25,997 nt of DNA from Albidovulum sp. (GTDB taxonomy: Bacteria; Pseudomonadota; Alphaproteobacteria; Rhodobacterales; Rhodobacteraceae). Within the stretch, counting starts at the first letter, position 1; every line of letters starts with the position of its first letter. Below are positions 7,691 to 15,741 of this stretch, piece by piece. The DNA lies in assembly GCA_030837785.1 (NCBI GenBank), contig JAUQYA010000155.1, forward strand, positions 1 through 25,997. Direction: 5' to 3'. The translations under genes were made by a program, and so were the position numbers. Under the pieces are notes generated by a model. The model was not told the DNA's origin, did not search any database, and saw only the letters and a list, made by a program, of their open reading frames with translations.

Positions 7691-9151
7691 ATGGCGCGCA
7701 AGGCAGCGATCATTGGCGGCGGGGTCATCGGCGGCGGCTGGGCCGCGCGGTTCCTGCTGAACGGCTGGGACGTCACGGTCTTCGATCCTGATCCCCAGGC
7801 CGAACGCAAGATCGGCGAGGTCCTCGCCAACGCCCGCGCCAGCCTGCCCGCGCTCTCCGACGTGCCGATGCCGGCCGAGGGTAGGCTGAGCTTTGCCGGA
7901 ACCATCAAGGATGCGGTGGAAAGCGCGGATTACATTCAGGAATCCGTCTCGGAACGGCTCGACCTCAAGCACCGCGTCTTCGCCGAGATCCAGAAGACGG
8001 CGAAAGGTGTGCCGGTCGGCTCCTCGACCTCGGGCTTCAAGCCGTCCGAGTTGCAGGAGGGTGCCGCCGACCCTTCGACGATCTTCGTGGCCCATCCCTT
8101 CAACCCGGTCTACCTGCTGCCCCTGGCCGAGGTCGTGCCGAGCCCGAAGAGCGACCCGCAGATCATTGACAGAGCGAAGGAAATCCTGACCGGGATCGGA
8201 ATGTTCCCGCTCCATGTGAGGAAGGAGATCGACGCCCATATCGCCGACCGTTTCCTCGAAGCCGTCTGGCGCGAGGCGCTCTGGCTGGTCAAGGACGGCG
8301 TCGCCACCACCGAGGAGATCGACGAGGCGATCCGCATGGGCTTCGGCCTGCGCTGGGGCCAGATGGGGCTTTTCGAGACCTACCGCGTCGCCGGCGGCGA
8401 GGCGGGAATGAAGCATTTCATGGCCCAGTTCGGCCCGGCGCTGAAATGGCCCTGGACCAAGCTGATGGATGTGCCCGAGTTCAATGAGGAACTTGTCGAT
8501 CTGATCGCCGGCCAGTCCGACGCCCAGTCGGGCAAGCATACGATCCGCGAGCTGGAGCGCATCCGCGACCAGAACCTGATCGGCTTCATGCGCGCGCTGA
8601 AGGAGCGCAACTGGGGCGCGGGGCGGGTGCTGCTCGACCACGACCGCCGCCGCCGCGCCGCCTTCCACGCCGGCACCGCGCCCGCCGGCGCCCCGCTGAA
8701 GATGGCCGAGATGCAGGTGCTGCCGGGCTGGATCGACTACAACGGTCACATGACGGAAAGCCGGTATCTCTTCGCCGCGTCAGAGGTTTCGGACGCGTTC
8801 CTCAGGTTGATCGGGGCCGACATGGACTATGTCGCCGGCGGCCGCAGCTACTACACGGCCGAGACCCACATCATGCACCTCGGCGAGGCGAAGCTCGGCG
8901 ACCGGCTCACCGGCACGCTCCAGGTGCTCCATGCTGACGACAAGCGGCTCCATGCCTTCATCCGCATCCTGCGCGGCGAGGAGGCCGTGGCGACGCTCGA
9001 ACAGATGTTCCTCCATGTCGACATGAAGGCGGGCCGGACCTGCCCGGCGGCACCGGAGGTTCTGGCGCGGCTCTCGCCCATCGCCGGCGCCCATGCGGCG
9101 CTGCCGCGCCCCGACGCCGCCGGCCGCCACGTCGGCCAGCGCAAGGCATGA
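7691..9151 (+). CDS. lcdH: Carnitine 3-dehydrogenase fused to a betainyl-CoA thioesterase domain
   Basis: The 486-residue protein is a natural fusion. Residues 1 to about 320 form an L-carnitine/3-hydroxyacyl-CoA-type dehydrogenase with an NAD-binding IGGGVIGGGW (G9-x-G11-x2-G14) and the catalytic-loop histidine H135 in VAHPFNPVYLLPLAEVV. Residues from about 335 form a hot-dog 4HBT thioesterase with WIDYNGHMTE, whose D349 and H353 fit the usual active-site pattern. The first half oxidises L-carnitine to 3-dehydrocarnitine. The second is expected to hydrolyse the betainyl-CoA made by the upstream BKACE enzyme to glycine betaine. I start it at the ATG at 7691 after GGGAGGGG; the frame stays open for 361 more codons upstream, but that stretch overlaps the BKACE gene and is low-complexity. 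The stop overlaps the SDR start (ATGA). Confidence 0.93.
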   Translation: MARKAAIIGGGVIGGGWAARFLLNGWDVTVFDPDPQAERKIGEVLANARASLPALSDVPMPAEGRLSFAGTIKDAVESADYIQESVSERLDLKHRVFAEIQKTAKGVPVGSSTSGFKPSELQEGAADPSTIFVAHPFNPVYLLPLAEVVPSPKSDPQIIDRAKEILTGIGMFPLHVRKEIDAHIADRFLEAVWREALWLVKDGVATTEEIDEAIRMGFGLRWGQMGLFETYRVAGGEAGMKHFMAQFGPALKWPWTKLMDVPEFNEELVDLIAGQSDAQSGKHTIRELERIRDQNLIGFMRALKERNWGAGRVLLDHDRRRRAAFHAGTAPAGAPLKMAEMQVLPGWIDYNGHMTESRYLFAASEVSDAFLRLIGADMDYVAGGRSYYTAETHIMHLGEAKLGDRLTGTLQVLHADDKRLHAFIRILRGEEAVATLEQMFLHVDMKAGRTCPAAPEVLARLSPIAGAHAALPRPDAAGRHVGQRKA

Positions 9152-9909
9152 GCCGGCGCGTCGTCATCACCGCCGGGGCGGCGGGCATCGGCCGGGCGAT
9201 GGCCGCGGCCTTCGCGGCCACCGGGGCGCGGGTCTGGGTCACCGACGTGGATGCGGCGGCACTCGCCACCCTGCCCGCGGGCATCCGCGGCGCCCGTGTC
9301 GATACCGCCGACGAGACGGCTATGGCCGCGTTCATGAACGAAGTCAGGGCGCTGTGGGGCGGAGTTGACGTGCTTTGCGCCAATGCCGGGATCAAGGGGC
9401 CGACCGCCGCGATCGAGGACATGCCGCTCGACGGCTGGCACGACTGCCTTGCCGTCAACCTCGACGGCGCCTTCCTCGCCGCCAAGCACGCGGCACCGAT
9501 GATGAAGGCGCAGCGCTCCGGCGTGATGATCTTCACCAGCTCCACCGCCGGGCTCTACGGCTATCCCTACCGCTCTCCCTATGCCGCAGCCAAATGGGCG
9601 GTGATCGGGCTGATGAAGAGCGTGGCGATGGAGCTTGGCCGCTTCGGCATCCGCGCCAATGCCATCGCCCCGGGCGGCGTCACCGGGCCGCGCATGGACA
9701 GCGTGATCGCGGCGGAGGCGGCCGCGAAGGACATGACCTGCGATCAGGTGCGCGACGGCTACGCCGGCGGCACCGCGCTCGGCAGTCTCGTCGACCCCGA
9801 GGATATCGCCAACATGGCCGTCTTCCTCGCCTCCGATGCCGCCCGCATGGTCTCGGGCCAGGTGGTGGCGGTGGACGGCTTCACGATCAACCCCGACCCC
9901 AAGGTGTGA
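9148..9909 (+). CDS. Short-chain dehydrogenase/reductase within the carnitine operon
   Basis: This classical SDR of 253 residues has NAG (N79-A80-G81), S132 and Y145-x3-K149 in place for catalysis. The cofactor motif reads TAGAAGIG at residues 8-15, so the usual second glycine of TGxxxGxG is alanine. The aspartate-bearing VTDVDAAAL after the second strand favours NAD over NADP. It is coupled to the carnitine dehydrogenase by a four-base overlap and followed by three bases and the acyl-CoA dehydrogenase ATG, so it belongs to the operon. None of the known steps from butyrobetaine to glycine betaine needs a second dehydrogenase. It might act on D-carnitine, on 3-hydroxybutyrate derived from acetoacetate, or as a backup carnitine oxidase; these are guesses. 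Confidence 0.9.
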   Translation: MSRRVVITAGAAGIGRAMAAAFAATGARVWVTDVDAAALATLPAGIRGARVDTADETAMAAFMNEVRALWGGVDVLCANAGIKGPTAAIEDMPLDGWHDCLAVNLDGAFLAAKHAAPMMKAQRSGVMIFTSSTAGLYGYPYRSPYAAAKWAVIGLMKSVAMELGRFGIRANAIAPGGVTGPRMDSVIAAEAAAKDMTCDQVRDGYAGGTALGSLVDPEDIANMAVFLASDAARMVSGQVVAVDGFTINPDPKV

Positions 9910-9912
9910 GAC

Positions 9913-11076
9913 ATGGATTTTGGCCTGACCGACGAACAGCGGATGATCGTCGAGACGACGCGGAGCTTCGTCGAGACCGAGCTTTACCCGCACGAGGCCG
10001 AGGTGGAGCGCAGCGGCCATCTGCGGATGGAGCTGATAAGGGAATTGCAGACCAAGGCGATGGCGGCCGGACTTTACGCGGCCAACATGCCCGAAGAGGT
10101 CGGCGGTGCCGGCCTCGACACGCTCACCTGGCTGCTTTACGAGAAGGAGCTTGGCAAGGCCAACTACGCGCTCCACTGGACCTGCGTCGCGCGGCCTTCG
10201 AACATCCTTCTCGCCGGCACCGACGAACAGAAGGAACGCTATCTATACCCCTGTATCCGCGGTGAAAAATGGGATTGCCTGGCGATGACCGAGCCCGGCG
10301 CGGGATCGGACCTGCGGGGAATGAAGGCCAGCGCGCGCGAGGAGGGCGGGGATTTCGTCCTGAACGGCACCAAGCATTTCATCTCCCACGCCGACATCGC
10401 CGATTTCGCCATCGTCTTCATGGCCACCGGCGAGGAGGAGACCCCGCGGGGCGTCAAGAAGCGGATCACCGCCTTCTTCGTCGACAAGGGCACCAGGGGC
10501 TTCACCGTGCGCGAGGGCTACCGCAACGTCAGCCACCGCGGCTACACCAACGCGGTCCTCGAATTCGACGACTGCCGGCTGCCGAAGTCGGCGATCCTCG
10601 GCGAGGTTCACAAGGGCTTCGAGGTCGCCAACACCTGGCTCGGCGCGACGCGGCTTCAGGTCGCCTCCACCTGCCTCGGCCGGGCCGAACGCGCGCTCGG
10701 CCACGCCATCGCCTATGCTGCGGAGCGCGAGCAGTTCGGCCAGAAGATCGGCAAGTTCCAGGGAATATCGTTCAAACTCGCTGACATGGCGATGGAGCTT
10801 AAGGCGGCGGAGCTTCTGACCCGCGAGGCGGGATGGAAGTTCGACCGGGGCACGGTGACCGAGGCCGACATGTCGATGGCCAAGCTCAAGGCCACCGAGG
10901 TTCTGGCGATGATCGCCGACGAGGCGATCCAGATCCACGGCGGCATGGGGCTGATGGACGAGCTTCCCCTCGAACGCATCTGGCGCGACGCAAGGGTGGA
11001 GCGGATCTGGGAAGGCACCTCCGAGATCCAGCGCCACATCATCAGCCGCGAACTTCTGCGCCCGTTCGGCGCCTGA
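9913..11076 (+). CDS. Acyl-CoA dehydrogenase, probable gamma-butyrobetainyl-CoA dehydrogenase
   Basis: The 387-residue flavoprotein is full length for the family. It shows the substrate/FAD signature AMTEPGAGSDLRGMKA and the C-terminal IHGGMGLMDELPLERIWRD block. The catalytic base is E367 in RIWEGTSEIQRH. It would oxidise gamma-butyrobetainyl-CoA to crotonobetainyl-CoA and pass electrons to ETF. The E. coli relative CaiA, which works as a reductase in anaerobic respiration, lacks this glutamate (SGGSDE at that place as I recall it). The intact base here therefore supports the oxidative direction. It is the fourth gene of the operon, starting three bases after the SDR stop. A GC-rich hairpin follows immediately. 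The family is certain; the substrate comes from context with the CaiD-like gene. Confidence 0.93.
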   Translation: MDFGLTDEQRMIVETTRSFVETELYPHEAEVERSGHLRMELIRELQTKAMAAGLYAANMPEEVGGAGLDTLTWLLYEKELGKANYALHWTCVARPSNILLAGTDEQKERYLYPCIRGEKWDCLAMTEPGAGSDLRGMKASAREEGGDFVLNGTKHFISHADIADFAIVFMATGEEETPRGVKKRITAFFVDKGTRGFTVREGYRNVSHRGYTNAVLEFDDCRLPKSAILGEVHKGFEVANTWLGATRLQVASTCLGRAERALGHAIAYAAEREQFGQKIGKFQGISFKLADMAMELKAAELLTREAGWKFDRGTVTEADMSMAKLKATEVLAMIADEAIQIHGGMGLMDELPLERIWRDARVERIWEGTSEIQRHIISRELLRPFGA

Positions 11077-11084
11077 GCCCGTCC

Positions 11085-11335
11085 ACCGGGGGGCCGTCTG
11101 CCCCCCGGCCCCCCCCCCCGGGACCCCCCGAGGATATTTCGGAACGAAAGATGGTAACGAAGTGATAACGCTGATGCCCCATCCCGAGGAAACGGTACAG
11201 GCGGGGACGCCGATGACCGTAACGGAAGATGGCACCCTGTCCGGCTGCGGGCAGGGTGTCTCCGCGTCCATCTTCCGTTTGCAAGTATCCCGGGGTCCGG
11301 GGCAGGGCCCCGGCGCCCTTCGCCTGCGCGGAGGC
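11085..11335. repeat. Inverted pair of Rhodobacterales-type intergenic repeats with a long hairpin
   Basis: The gap between the acyl-CoA dehydrogenase and CoA ligase genes contains two related copies of one element in opposite orientation. The left copy has GGACCCCCCGAGGATATTT at 11121-11139 and runs to AAAGATGG at 11147-11154. The right copy, read on the minus strand, has GGACCCCGGGATACTTGC (ending near 11283) and runs to AACGGAAGATGG. Beside the right copy is a perfect 12-bp inverted repeat, AACGGAAGATGG (11221-11232) with CCATCTTCCGTT (11268-11279). It encloses a 7-bp stem, CACCCTG (11233-11239) with CAGGGTG (11252-11258). I recognise the CCCCCGAGGATATTT core as common between genes in this family of bacteria. 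No open frame with a ribosome site is present. It could be a MITE-like element, a REP-type pair or a bidirectional end structure. Confidence 0.65.
11086..11108 (+). terminator. Strong GC hairpin after the acyl-CoA dehydrogenase gene
   Basis: CCGGGGGGC (11086-11094) and GCCCCCCGG (11100-11108) form a perfect nine-pair stem with a five-base loop, nine bases after the stop codon. An 11-base C run (11109-11119) follows instead of a U tract. It may therefore attenuate or stabilise the mRNA end rather than act as a classic intrinsic terminator. It is part of the left repeat copy. Confidence 0.55.
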
Positions 11336-11340
11336 CGGGG

Positions 11341-13338
11341 ATGAGCCGCGACCTCTCCCGCCTTCTGCGTCCGCGGTCGATCGCCGTGATGGGATCGGTC
11401 TGGGCGGAAAACGTCATCGCCCAGTGCCGCAAGATGGGCTTCGCCGGTCCGGTCTGGCCGGTCCATCCGACCAAGCCCGAAATCGGCGGGCTGAGGACTT
11501 ATGCCTCGCTCGCCGACCTGCCCGGGGCGCCCGACGCCACCTTCATCGGCGTCAACCGCCACGCCACCGTCGAGGTCGTGGCCGAGCTTGCGGCGATGGG
11601 GGCGGGGGGCGCGATCTGCTTCGCCTCGGGCTGGACCGAGGCCGGCGAGCCTGAGCTTCAGGCGCGGCTTGTCGCCGCTGCGGGCGCAATGCCGATCCTC
11701 GGGCCGAACTGTTACGGCGTCATCAACTATCTCGACGGCGCGCTCCTCTGGCCCGACCAGCACGGCGGGCGGCGGGTCGAGCGCGGGGTGGCGCTTCTGT
11801 CGCAGTCCTCGAACATCGTCATCAACATGACCATGCAGGCGCGCGGCCTGCCGGTGGCCTATGTCGCCTGCCTCGGCAACGCCGCCCAGATCGGCTTGGC
11901 CGAGCTTGCCGGCGCGCTCCTCGCCGACGAACGGGTGACCGCGCTCGGCATGTATGTGGAGGGGATCGACGACGCGCCGGCCTTCGCCGCGCTGGCCGAG
12001 GCGGCGCGGGTGGCGGGCAAGGGCATCGTCTGCGTCAAGTCGGGCAAGACGGACGCCTCGCGCGACGCCGCCGCCTCGCATACCGCGGCACTTGCGGGCG
12101 GTGGCGCGGCGTCCTCGGCCTTTCTTCGCCAGGCCGGGGTGGCAGAGGTGAACACCCTGCCGGAACTCATTGAGACATTGAAGATTTTCCACGTCCACGG
12201 GGCCAGGATCGGCGTCCGGCTCTGCTCGCTGTCCTGCTCGGGCGGCGAGGCGGGGCTGGTCTCGGACCTCGCCCAGCCCTTCGGGCTTTCGTTTCCGCCG
12301 CCGACCGGGGCGCAACGCCAGAGGCTCGGCGAGATCCTCGGCCCCATCGTCGCCATCGCCAACCCGCTCGACTACCACACCTTCATCTGGGGCGACGGGC
12401 CGCGGACCACGGATGTCTTCACCACGATGCTCGCAGGCTACGACGCCGGGATCTTCGTGATCGACCCGCCGCGGCCCGACCGCTGCGACCCGTCCTCTTT
12501 CGAACCCGCGCTCGAGGCCATCGTGGCGGCGCAGGAAGCGACCGGGCGGCCGGCCTTTCCGGTGGCCTCGCTGCCGGAAAACTTCGACGAGGACCGCGCC
12601 ATCGCGATGATCGACCGGGGCGTGGTGCCGCTGATGGGGCTCGAGACCGCGCTCGGCGCGCTGAAGGCGGCGCAAACCCTGCCGGGGGCGCCGGGTTGGC
12701 GGCCGCTGGCCGCGCTCGCCCCCCGCGCGACGCGGACGCTCGACGAGGCCGAGGGCAAGGCGCTGCTAGGCGCGGCCGGGGTCGCGGTGCCGCGCTCGGT
12801 CAGCGCGCCGACGCTGGCGGCGCTTGCGGAACAGGCCGGCGGCCTTGCCGCACCCTTCGTGCTGAAGGGACTGGGGTTCGCCCACAAGACCGAGGCGGGC
12901 GCTGTCAGGATCGGCTTGCAAGACCTTGCCAGACAAGAGGAAATCCAGGGCGCCACAGGCTATCTTCTGGAGGAGATGGTGACCGGCACGGTGGCCGAAA
13001 TCCTTCTCGGCCTGCGCCGCGACCCGGTCTATGGCGTCACCCTGACCCTCGGCCTTGGCGGCGTGACGGCCGAGGTCCTGGCCGATACGGTGACGCTGGT
13101 CTGGCCGGCGACGGAAGCGGAGATGCTGGCGGCGCTGCGGCGGCTGAGGCTCTGGCCGCTTCTCGACGGCTATCGCGGCCGGCCGAAGGCCGACATGGCG
13201 GCGGTCGCGGGGATCGCGCTGCGGCTCGGCGCGCTGATGCTCGCCCGGCCGGAGATCGAGGAAATCGAGATCAACCCGATCCTCGTCCGCGAGGCGGGGG
13301 CGGTGGCGGTGGATGCGCTGATACGGGAGGCGGTGTGA
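11341..13338 (+). CDS. Acyl-CoA ligase, NDP-forming type (CoA-binding + ATP-grasp fusion), probable butyrobetaine/carnitine CoA ligase
   Basis: The 665-residue protein fuses the alpha and beta parts of ADP-forming acyl-CoA synthetases. In order it has an N-terminal CoA-binding Rossmann domain (SIAVMGSVWAENV), two succinyl-CoA-ligase-like flavodoxin domains, and a C-terminal ATP-grasp domain from about residue 465. H247 in the ASHTAALAG motif is the expected phosphohistidine. H515 in VLKGLGFAHKTEAGAV matches the second conserved histidine of the ATP-grasp part. EIEEIEINPILV near the end is the usual closing motif. Its place before caiD suggests that it activates gamma-butyrobetaine with CoA and ATP. 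Enteric bacteria use the AMP-forming CaiC for this step, so this is a different enzyme class. The ATG follows a GGAG about eight bases upstream and the stop overlaps the caiD start by one base (TGATG). Confidence 0.9.
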   Translation: MSRDLSRLLRPRSIAVMGSVWAENVIAQCRKMGFAGPVWPVHPTKPEIGGLRTYASLADLPGAPDATFIGVNRHATVEVVAELAAMGAGGAICFASGWTEAGEPELQARLVAAAGAMPILGPNCYGVINYLDGALLWPDQHGGRRVERGVALLSQSSNIVINMTMQARGLPVAYVACLGNAAQIGLAELAGALLADERVTALGMYVEGIDDAPAFAALAEAARVAGKGIVCVKSGKTDASRDAAASHTAALAGGGAASSAFLRQAGVAEVNTLPELIETLKIFHVHGARIGVRLCSLSCSGGEAGLVSDLAQPFGLSFPPPTGAQRQRLGEILGPIVAIANPLDYHTFIWGDGPRTTDVFTTMLAGYDAGIFVIDPPRPDRCDPSSFEPALEAIVAAQEATGRPAFPVASLPENFDEDRAIAMIDRGVVPLMGLETALGALKAAQTLPGAPGWRPLAALAPRATRTLDEAEGKALLGAAGVAVPRSVSAPTLAALAEQAGGLAAPFVLKGLGFAHKTEAGAVRIGLQDLARQEEIQGATGYLLEEMVTGTVAEILLGLRRDPVYGVTLTLGLGGVTAEVLADTVTLVWPATEAEMLAALRRLRLWPLLDGYRGRPKADMAAVAGIALRLGALMLARPEIEEIEINPILVREAGAVAVDALIREAV

Positions 13339-14141
13339 TGGCTGAGATGATCATGCGGACGGACGGGCCGATCCGGACGCGCCGCGAGGGCGGCATCCTC
13401 GAGGTGACGCTCGACCGGCCCAAGGCAAATGCCATCGACCTGGTGACGAGCCGGATCATGGGGCATGCCTTCCGCGACTTCCGCGATGACGACAGCCTGC
13501 GCGTGGCGATCCTCAGGGCCGAGGGCGACAAGTTCTTCTGCCCCGGCTGGGACCTGAAGGCGGCCGCCGCGGGCGATGCGGTCGACGGCGACTACGGCGT
13601 CGGCGGCTTCGGCGGCTTGCAGGAACTGCCGAACCTCAACAAGCCGGTGATCGCCGCGGTCAACGGCATCTGCTGCGGCGGCGGGCTGGAGCTTGCGCTC
13701 TCCTGCGACCTGATCCTCGCCTCGGCCAACGCCAGCTTCGCGCTGCCGGAAATCCGCTCGGGCACGGTGGCCGATGCCGCCTCGATCAAGCTGCCGAAGC
13801 GCATCCCCTATCACGTGGCGATGGACCTTCTGCTCACCGGGCGCTGGTTCGACGCCGAGGAGGCGCTGCGCTGGGGGCTTCTCAAGGAGATCACCACGCC
13901 CGAGGACCTGCTGCCCAAGGCCTGGGATCTGGCGCGGCTCCTGGAATCGGGGCCACCGCTCGTCTACGCCGCAATCAAGGAAGTGGTGCGCGAGGCCGAG
14001 AACATGCGCTTCCAGGATGCGCTGAACCGGGTCAGCAAGCGGCTCTTCGCCACCGTCGACCGGCTCTATTCCTCCGAGGACCAGATCGAGGGCGCGCGCG
14101 CCTTCGCCGAGAAGCGCGATCCGGTCTGGAAGGGGCGGTAG
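13338..14141 (+). CDS. caiD: Crotonobetainyl-CoA hydratase (carnitinyl-CoA dehydratase), CaiD-like
   Basis: The 267-residue crotonase closely follows E. coli CaiD as I recall it: ILEVTLDRPKANAID, RVAILRAEGDKFF.PGWDLKAAA, NKPVIAAVNGICCGGGLELA and the C-terminal FAEKRDPVWKGR. The crotonase oxyanion-hole glycine loop is intact. Two acidic active-site positions are present at E118 (GLELA) and E138 (FALPEIRSG). It hydrates crotonobetainyl-CoA to L-carnitinyl-CoA, linking butyrobetaine activation and dehydrogenation to carnitine oxidation encoded upstream. It is the last gene of the operon, and a stem-loop follows in the short convergent gap to betC. This is one of the best supported functional names in the window. 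Confidence 0.93.
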   Translation: MAEMIMRTDGPIRTRREGGILEVTLDRPKANAIDLVTSRIMGHAFRDFRDDDSLRVAILRAEGDKFFCPGWDLKAAAAGDAVDGDYGVGGFGGLQELPNLNKPVIAAVNGICCGGGLELALSCDLILASANASFALPEIRSGTVADAASIKLPKRIPYHVAMDLLLTGRWFDAEEALRWGLLKEITTPEDLLPKAWDLARLLESGPPLVYAAIKEVVREAENMRFQDALNRVSKRLFATVDRLYSSEDQIEGARAFAEKRDPVWKGR

Positions 14142-14153
14142 CGATCCGCGACC

Positions 14154-14177
14154 TCGCCCCCGCCTGCGCCGGGGCGA
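14154..14177. terminator. Stem-loop in the convergent gap between caiD and betC
   Basis: TCGCCCC (14154-14160) and GGGGCGA (14171-14177) pair perfectly around a ten-base loop, in the 43-base gap between two convergent genes. Neither side has a U tract. The position suits a shared bidirectional terminator, but the evidence is structural only. Confidence 0.45.
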
Positions 14178-14184
14178 TGTCCGC

Positions 14185-15717
14185 TCACTCGCCGCGCGGG
14201 AAGCGTTTCGAGGTCTCGAGCACGTTCAGGTCCATGTGGTTGCGCATGTATCGTTCCGAGGCGTCGCGCAGCGGCTGGTGGTCCCAGGGGAAGTAGCTGC
14301 CGTTCCTGAGCGCCTCGTAGACTACCCAGCGCCGGGCCTGGCTGGCGCGGACCTCGGCGTCGAAGCGGGCGAGATCCCAGCGAGCCGCCGCCATCGCCCG
14401 GAGCCGCGCCAGCGTGCCGGCATGGGCGGGGTCGGCGGCGAGGTTGGTCAGCTCGTGCGGGTCGGACTCGAGGTCGAAGAGCTGGTCGGGGTCGAGCGCG
14501 CAGAGGTTGAGCTTCCAGCGCCCGTCGCGGAGCGAGACCAGCGGCGCCTGCGAGGCTTCGGCGGCGTATTCCATGCACACCGGCGCGGCGCGGGTGCCGC
14601 CTTGCGCCAGCGGCACAAGGCTTTCGCCGTCGGTCCAGGGCGTGACTTCCTCCATCGAGACCCCGGCGAGGTCGCAGAGCGTGGGCGTCACGTCGATGGT
14701 CGAGACGGCGGCGTCGATCCGCCGCGGCGCGAGCCCCGGGGCCGCGATCATCAGCGGCACGCGCGAGGATCCGTCGTAGAAGGTCATCTTGTACCACAGC
14801 CCGCGCTCGCCGAGCATGTCGCCGTGGTCCGAGACGAAGACAACGATGGCCTCCTGCCTTGTGGCTTCCAGCGTTTCCAGAATCTGTGAAATCTTGTCGT
14901 CGATATAGGAAATGTTGGCGAAATAGGCCCGGCGGGAGCGGCGAATGTCGCCCTCGGTCAGGCTGTAGCTGCGCCAGTCGTTGGCGTCGAAGATGCGCCG
15001 GGAATGGCGGTCGTGGTCCTCGTAGGGCATCGCCGGAACCTCGGGCAGGAGGTGCTCGCAGCCCTCGTAGAGGTCCCAGTATTTCTTCCGCGCGACGTAG
15101 GGGTCGTGCGGGTGGGTGAAGCTGACGGTCAGGCACCAGGGCCGCTGGTCGGCGCCGCGGGCAAGGTCGTAGAGCTTCTGCACCGCATGGAAGCCGACCT
15201 CGTCGTCGTATTCCATCTGGTTGGTGATCTCGGCCACGCCCGCGCCGGTGACCGATCCCATGTTGTGATACCACCAGTCGATCCGCTCGCCGGGCTTGCG
15301 GTAGTCCGGCGTCCAGCCGAAATCGGCCGGGTAGATGTCGGTGGTCAGCCGGCTCTCGAAGCCGTGGAGCTGGTCGGGGCCGACGAAATGCATCTTGCCC
15401 GACAGGCAGGTCTGGTAGCCCGCCCGGCGCAGGTGGTGGGCGAAGGTCGGGATGTCGGAGGCGAACTCGGCGGCGTTGTCGTAGACCCCGGTGCGCGAGG
15501 GCAGTTGGCCGGTCATGAAGGACGCCCGCCCCGGCGCGCAGAGGGGCGAGGCGGTATAGGCGTTACGGAACCGGACCGAGCGGGCGGCAAGTGCCTTCAG
15601 TGCCGGCGCATGCAGCCAGTCGGCCGGCCCGTCGGGAAAGAGCGTGCCGGCGAGCTGGTCGACCATCAGGATCAGGATGTTGGGGCGCGTGGTCTGTGGC
15701 GTGGTGGCGGTGGTCAT
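14185..15717 (-). CDS. betC: Choline-sulfatase
   Basis: This type I sulfatase hydrolyses choline-O-sulfate to choline and sulfate, feeding choline into glycine betaine synthesis. The sequence is very close to rhizobial BetC as I recall it: RPNILILMVDQLAGTLFPDG, then SPLCAPGRASF, where the cysteine of C-A-P-G-R becomes formylglycine, then SGKMHFVGPDQLHGFE, ERIDWWYHNMGSVTG and VFVSDHGDMLGERGLWYK. D33/Q34 of MVDQ and the SDHG pair fit the Ca-binding site, and the C-terminal extension typical of the family is present. I start it at 15717 (MTTATTPQTTRPNILI, 510 residues), which matches the usual N-terminus. An alternative ATG at 15753 has AGGA five bases upstream and would add 12 residues. It diverges from its LysR-type regulator. 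Confidence 0.95.
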   Translation of the reverse strand: MTTATTPQTTRPNILILMVDQLAGTLFPDGPADWLHAPALKALAARSVRFRNAYTASPLCAPGRASFMTGQLPSRTGVYDNAAEFASDIPTFAHHLRRAGYQTCLSGKMHFVGPDQLHGFESRLTTDIYPADFGWTPDYRKPGERIDWWYHNMGSVTGAGVAEITNQMEYDDEVGFHAVQKLYDLARGADQRPWCLTVSFTHPHDPYVARKKYWDLYEGCEHLLPEVPAMPYEDHDRHSRRIFDANDWRSYSLTEGDIRRSRRAYFANISYIDDKISQILETLEATRQEAIVVFVSDHGDMLGERGLWYKMTFYDGSSRVPLMIAAPGLAPRRIDAAVSTIDVTPTLCDLAGVSMEEVTPWTDGESLVPLAQGGTRAAPVCMEYAAEASQAPLVSLRDGRWKLNLCALDPDQLFDLESDPHELTNLAADPAHAGTLARLRAMAAARWDLARFDAEVRASQARRWVVYEALRNGSYFPWDHQPLRDASERYMRNHMDLNVLETSKRFPRGE

Positions 15718-15741
15718 CTGGAGGTTTCCGGTTGCGGCCGA

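Noticed and set aside
10243..12675. 810-codon minus-strand open frame
   Set aside because: It mirrors two well-supported plus-strand genes and the repeat region, and its product is low-complexity and His/Arg/Gly-rich without motifs; it is an effect of high GC.
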